DNA of 64,000 nt, taken from the NCBI GenBank assembly GCA_025331565.1, contig JAFREQ010000021.1:1302001-1366000 (forward strand). Direction: 5' to 3'. The notes beneath the pieces were generated by a model. That model saw nothing but the letters and a program-made list of their open reading frames with translations, did not search any database and was not told the DNA's origin. Made by a program: the position numbers and the translations under genes. The DNA is from Holacanthus passer (lineage: Eukaryota > Chordata > Actinopteri > Pomacanthidae). Shown here piece by piece: positions 61,130 to 64,000 of this stretch; position 1 is the stretch's first letter, and each line of letters opens with the position of its first letter.

Positions 61130-61205
61130 ATGGGGCTTTGTGCTGTTCTCCTCATCTGTCTCTCCCAGGCTGAGCTGGGGAGAGTCTGGGCTCAGGAGCA
61201 TGAAG
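61130..61205 (+). CDS. First coding exon of an unidentified secreted or membrane protein (partial gene)
   Basis: ATG opens 25 codons (MGLCAVLLICLSQAELGRVW, then AQEHE) and ends in phase 1 at a strong donor, G|GTAAGT. The hydrophobic core LCAVLLICL followed by small polar residues fits a cleaved signal peptide. Upstream, about 60690-61129 is purine-rich with several CpGs, as in a 5' UTR and promoter of a regulated gene. A possible second exon is at 61871-62019 but is weak. The rest of the gene probably lies beyond the right edge. I do not recognise the family. Confidence 0.6.
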
Positions 61206-61870
61206 GTAAGTCCCCTCTTCAATGCCAACAGCAAATGCACACAGGTATTCACATGCACTCACACCATTTTGACGGCTTTTCTTCTGAACGGACTGTCATG
61301 TGCACGACGGCTTCCAAATATATATATGACCTGATTTCTTGCCACCAACTCTGGAAACAGCAAAGCTTGAAAACAGTTTTCTTTTTTGCATGTGTGTGTG
61401 TTTGTGTACATAATGTATGTGTGAAGCTGACAGGTCCCTGGATGTTTCTCTCTGTCAGTCACAGGAAGCACATGAAAGGGATTTTCTTAGGATGCCATTC
61501 CAAAACCTATGCATTTTCTATTTGAAAAAAAAAAAAAGTGTGTGGTGTTCATTTGTTTGAAAAATACCACTCGTGTGATCGGAAATCCTGCATTTTAGCA
61601 GATAAATGTTTGAGGTTAACCAGTGATTTCAATTACGACTGGTGTTTTCATTCCAACAGACAAAAGCAGAAAAAGTCAATGAGAGCAGCAGCTGAGCCCA
61701 GAACACTTCTATGTCTCATCTCAAACTGTGTCTAATAACCCAAAATACTGCGTGCTTGGTTGTTCTGTGCATCTCCTGTATATGTATGCTGTATACTCCT
61801 CTGCCTTCTCATGCATGTGTGTATGCGCATGTATGTATTTTTGTTCTCCTTGGAGATACATTATTTTTAG

Positions 61871-62019
61871 CCAGCCCCCGTTCTTCCGCTGCCGCTCCTC
61901 CTCTGACAATCAGTGGTGCTCCAGTTTCTCTGGCCTCTCCTGTGGTCCCAGTTCCTCTGATCAGGGGCCTGGCACTGCAGAGGACACCCCGACAGACCAG
62001 AGAGACACATCCCCACTAA
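61871..62019 (+). CDS. Doubtful second exon following the 61130 exon
   Basis: An acceptor, TTATTTTTAG, precedes an open frame in the phase required by the first exon. It yields 49 Ser/Pro/Ala-rich residues ending at TAA (62017-62019). The product would be a 74-residue secreted peptide. Composition is biased and no family is recognised, so this may be a chance frame. A short terminal exon of an alternative transcript is the other reading. Confidence 0.2.
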
Positions 62020-64000
62020 CATAAGACAATTTCATGTCCACACTCATCTTCACCACTAAAATATTCAATTCAAGTTGTCAGGCTCACCCCTGTGCAGCAG
62101 GGTCCCTATTTTGGGCCCATTTCCCAAAGCCTGATAACTTCATCTAAGTGCTTGCTCACACAAGAAAGTGGAGCAGCTCTTGGCTAAATAGGTGGTGCTG
62201 GAAGCTCGGTGATGTCTCACTGCAGACCAAGCCACATCTCTTTTGCGGAGCACGTAATACTCCCAGTTACATAAAATGTTTGCATGGCTGTCCCCTTTCT
62301 CTAAAAGGTCAACACTGTCAAGACTGTCTGCAATTGAGCAACAGCAAAAATTCCAGTGTCAGATTCCACCAAACTCTATACAGACTTACTTCACCTGCGT
62401 GAGCAAAGCCACTGATTTTCAGTCTGAAATTGTTTTAAATGATGGTGTGAACAGGCCTTTACACGTGTCTGCTGCATATTTAATGTGTCGTTCATGTGCA
62501 AACACAAGATCAAGATAGCAGTTTAGCATGCTAATATTTGCCAATTAGCCCAAACCACAAAGCAGAGCTGAGGCTGATGGGAATGTCATTTTTGCAGGTA
62601 TTTGGTCATAAAGCAAAGTACTGGACAAATTAAAATGTCGACCTGATGACGGCACTAGATGAAAGTCAGGAAAACAAAGTTAATACAATTCATCCTCAGG
62701 GGAACATGAATGTCTGAACTAAACTTCATGACAATCCATGCAGTAGTTGTTGAGATATTTCACTGAAAACTCCAAATGTCAACCTGCTGGCGGTGGCATC
62801 GCCAAAGCCATTAGAATATATTGTCTGGGGACCATGAATGTTCTGGGACTCCCAGTACAGTTTCCCCTAACATCCCATTGTTCCTGCTGCATGACCTCCA
62901 CTGTTCAGCAGGTCACCAAGATCCCTAATGACTATATGGAGCTTAGTCAGCATGTCTGATTATGCCAGTGTTGATGGCCAGATGTGTGATCTGACATCAA
63001 TTTCTAATATTATACGTTCTGTCATGACAACAGCGGAAAACAGTAGAGGATTCCTGGCCTGAAATTGTTGTGTGTGACTTCAGGCGTCAGAAAATGCATG
63101 ACTCACTTAATATTGATCACATGTAATAAGATACAATTTAAGAAGTTTTCAAGTGATCAGCGAAGATGAAAGGTTTGTGTGCAAACACTAATTCCAGTAC
63201 AATTCAATGTACCTGAACAACTAATAGTTGAAAAGAGAAGTTACGTTTAGGAATAGCATGAAGACAATGTGATTTACACGGCAGCTATTAATATGCTTCA
63301 GACTGGATGGTACATATAGACAGTTCTCCTCTAAATCTGACAGGCTGTGCTGATCAATAGTCGAGATGGGCCTGAAGCTGCAGACAAATGACCTAAATGA
63401 GCTAAAAATGCCACAACACCAATATTTTCTTTAAACCTTTTCTGGGTTGTCACCAACAGTAAATCTTCAGTGTTATTATTTGAGCCAAAGGGAACATACT
63501 CTGTAGTCCAGCTTTTACTTCATGCAGTACAATACTATATAAATAGCCAAAGAAACTCAACATTCAAATGGAGCTTTTAAATATAAATCCCCAGTTATCA
63601 TCTCACATCTGTCAGATTAACAGATTTGAGATGACAAGTTTGTGATATGTTCACTTTTGGAAGGAAAAATAGATTTTCCTGGCAGATTATTCATAGATGA
63701 TTAGTGGAATTTGGTAAAAATACACATGATGGAATTAAATAATGTTTGAATTAATTTTCAATCAAAATTTTCATTTCAACTTCTTTTACTCTGAAGGGAT
63801 TCAGATTAGCCAGCAGCTACTGTACAGTAAAATAATCTCCTATTGTGAAAACTATAAACTGCAACACTGAAAAAGCAGACCGTGAGCTTCAACCAGCCAA
63901 AACCATCTGCAAACTGAACTGCATATCAACTGCACTCAAAATGGATAAGAAGTTCCAAATTGTAATAAAAAAAAAAAACCCAACAACTCGATGACAGTTA
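62020..64000. other. Right-edge region, probably intronic
   Basis: Presumed intron of the gene starting at 61130. It contains one recognised repeat copy at 62515-62800. The remainder is AT-rich single-copy-looking DNA with no supported exon. Confidence 0.35.
62515..62800 (+). repeat. Common fish dispersed repeat, best preserved copy
   Basis: Contains AGAGCTGAGGCTGATGGGAA, TTGCAGGTATTTGGTCATAA, ATTCATCCTCAGGGGAACAT and TCCATGCAGTAGTTGTTGAG, the diagnostic order of a repeat spread through teleost genomes. Confidence 0.65.

Noticed and set aside
1..64000. tRNA, rRNA or other structured RNA genes
   Set aside because: No A/B-box pairs with a cloverleaf, and no rRNA-like segment, were recognised by eye. 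A covariance-model scan would be decisive and was not possible.

Overview
The window looks like nuclear DNA of a ray-finned fish, probably a percomorph-type teleost. It holds split vertebrate genes with mostly short GT-AG introns, very many (CA)n/(TG)n microsatellites, and several dispersed repeats of teleost type. Nothing bacterial, viral or organellar was seen. The species cannot be named from the sequence alone.

Four protein-coding genes could be assembled exon by exon, and all four stay in frame from start to stop. They are acsl5 on the minus strand (20 coding exons, 683 aa, 33324 to 26392), gucy2g on the plus strand (22 coding exons, 1125 aa, 36424 to 42857), tectb on the minus strand (9 coding exons, 328 aa, 47787 to 44002), and a dickkopf-family secreted protein on the minus strand (4 coding exons, 196 aa, 52014 to 50464). 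The order acsl5 - gucy2g - tectb matches human 10q25 as I recall it, where the guanylate cyclase copy is a pseudogene. Here it is intact.

Three more first exons have an ATG, a plausible leader and a splice donor, but no identifiable partner exons. Two are on the minus strand at 24368 and 9520. Both end in phase 0, so they could be alternative first exons of one gene that runs off the left edge. One is on the plus strand at 61130; it encodes a signal peptide, and its gene runs toward the right edge.

Layout: 1-24 kb is almost entirely non-coding (microsatellites, polypyrimidine tracts, dispersed repeats, two minus-strand first exons). 24.4-26.4 kb is a CpG-bearing promoter-like block with a CTCF-like motif, followed by LINE and other repeat fossils. 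26.4-52.2 kb is the gene-dense core. 52.2-61.1 kb is a gene-poor interval with no supported exon. 61.1-64 kb starts a new plus-strand gene.

The core genes do not form a pathway. acsl5 acts in fatty-acid activation, gucy2g in cGMP signalling, tectb in the inner-ear extracellular matrix, and the dickkopf-like gene encodes a secreted disulfide-rich protein. The acsl5 and gucy2g starts lie head to head about 3 kb apart, and gucy2g and tectb converge on a shared 1.1-kb 3' interval. I found no undescribed multi-gene system. The most interesting points are the intact guanylate cyclase G with a degenerate pseudokinase, the dickkopf-like protein lacking two family cysteines, and the paired orphan first exons.
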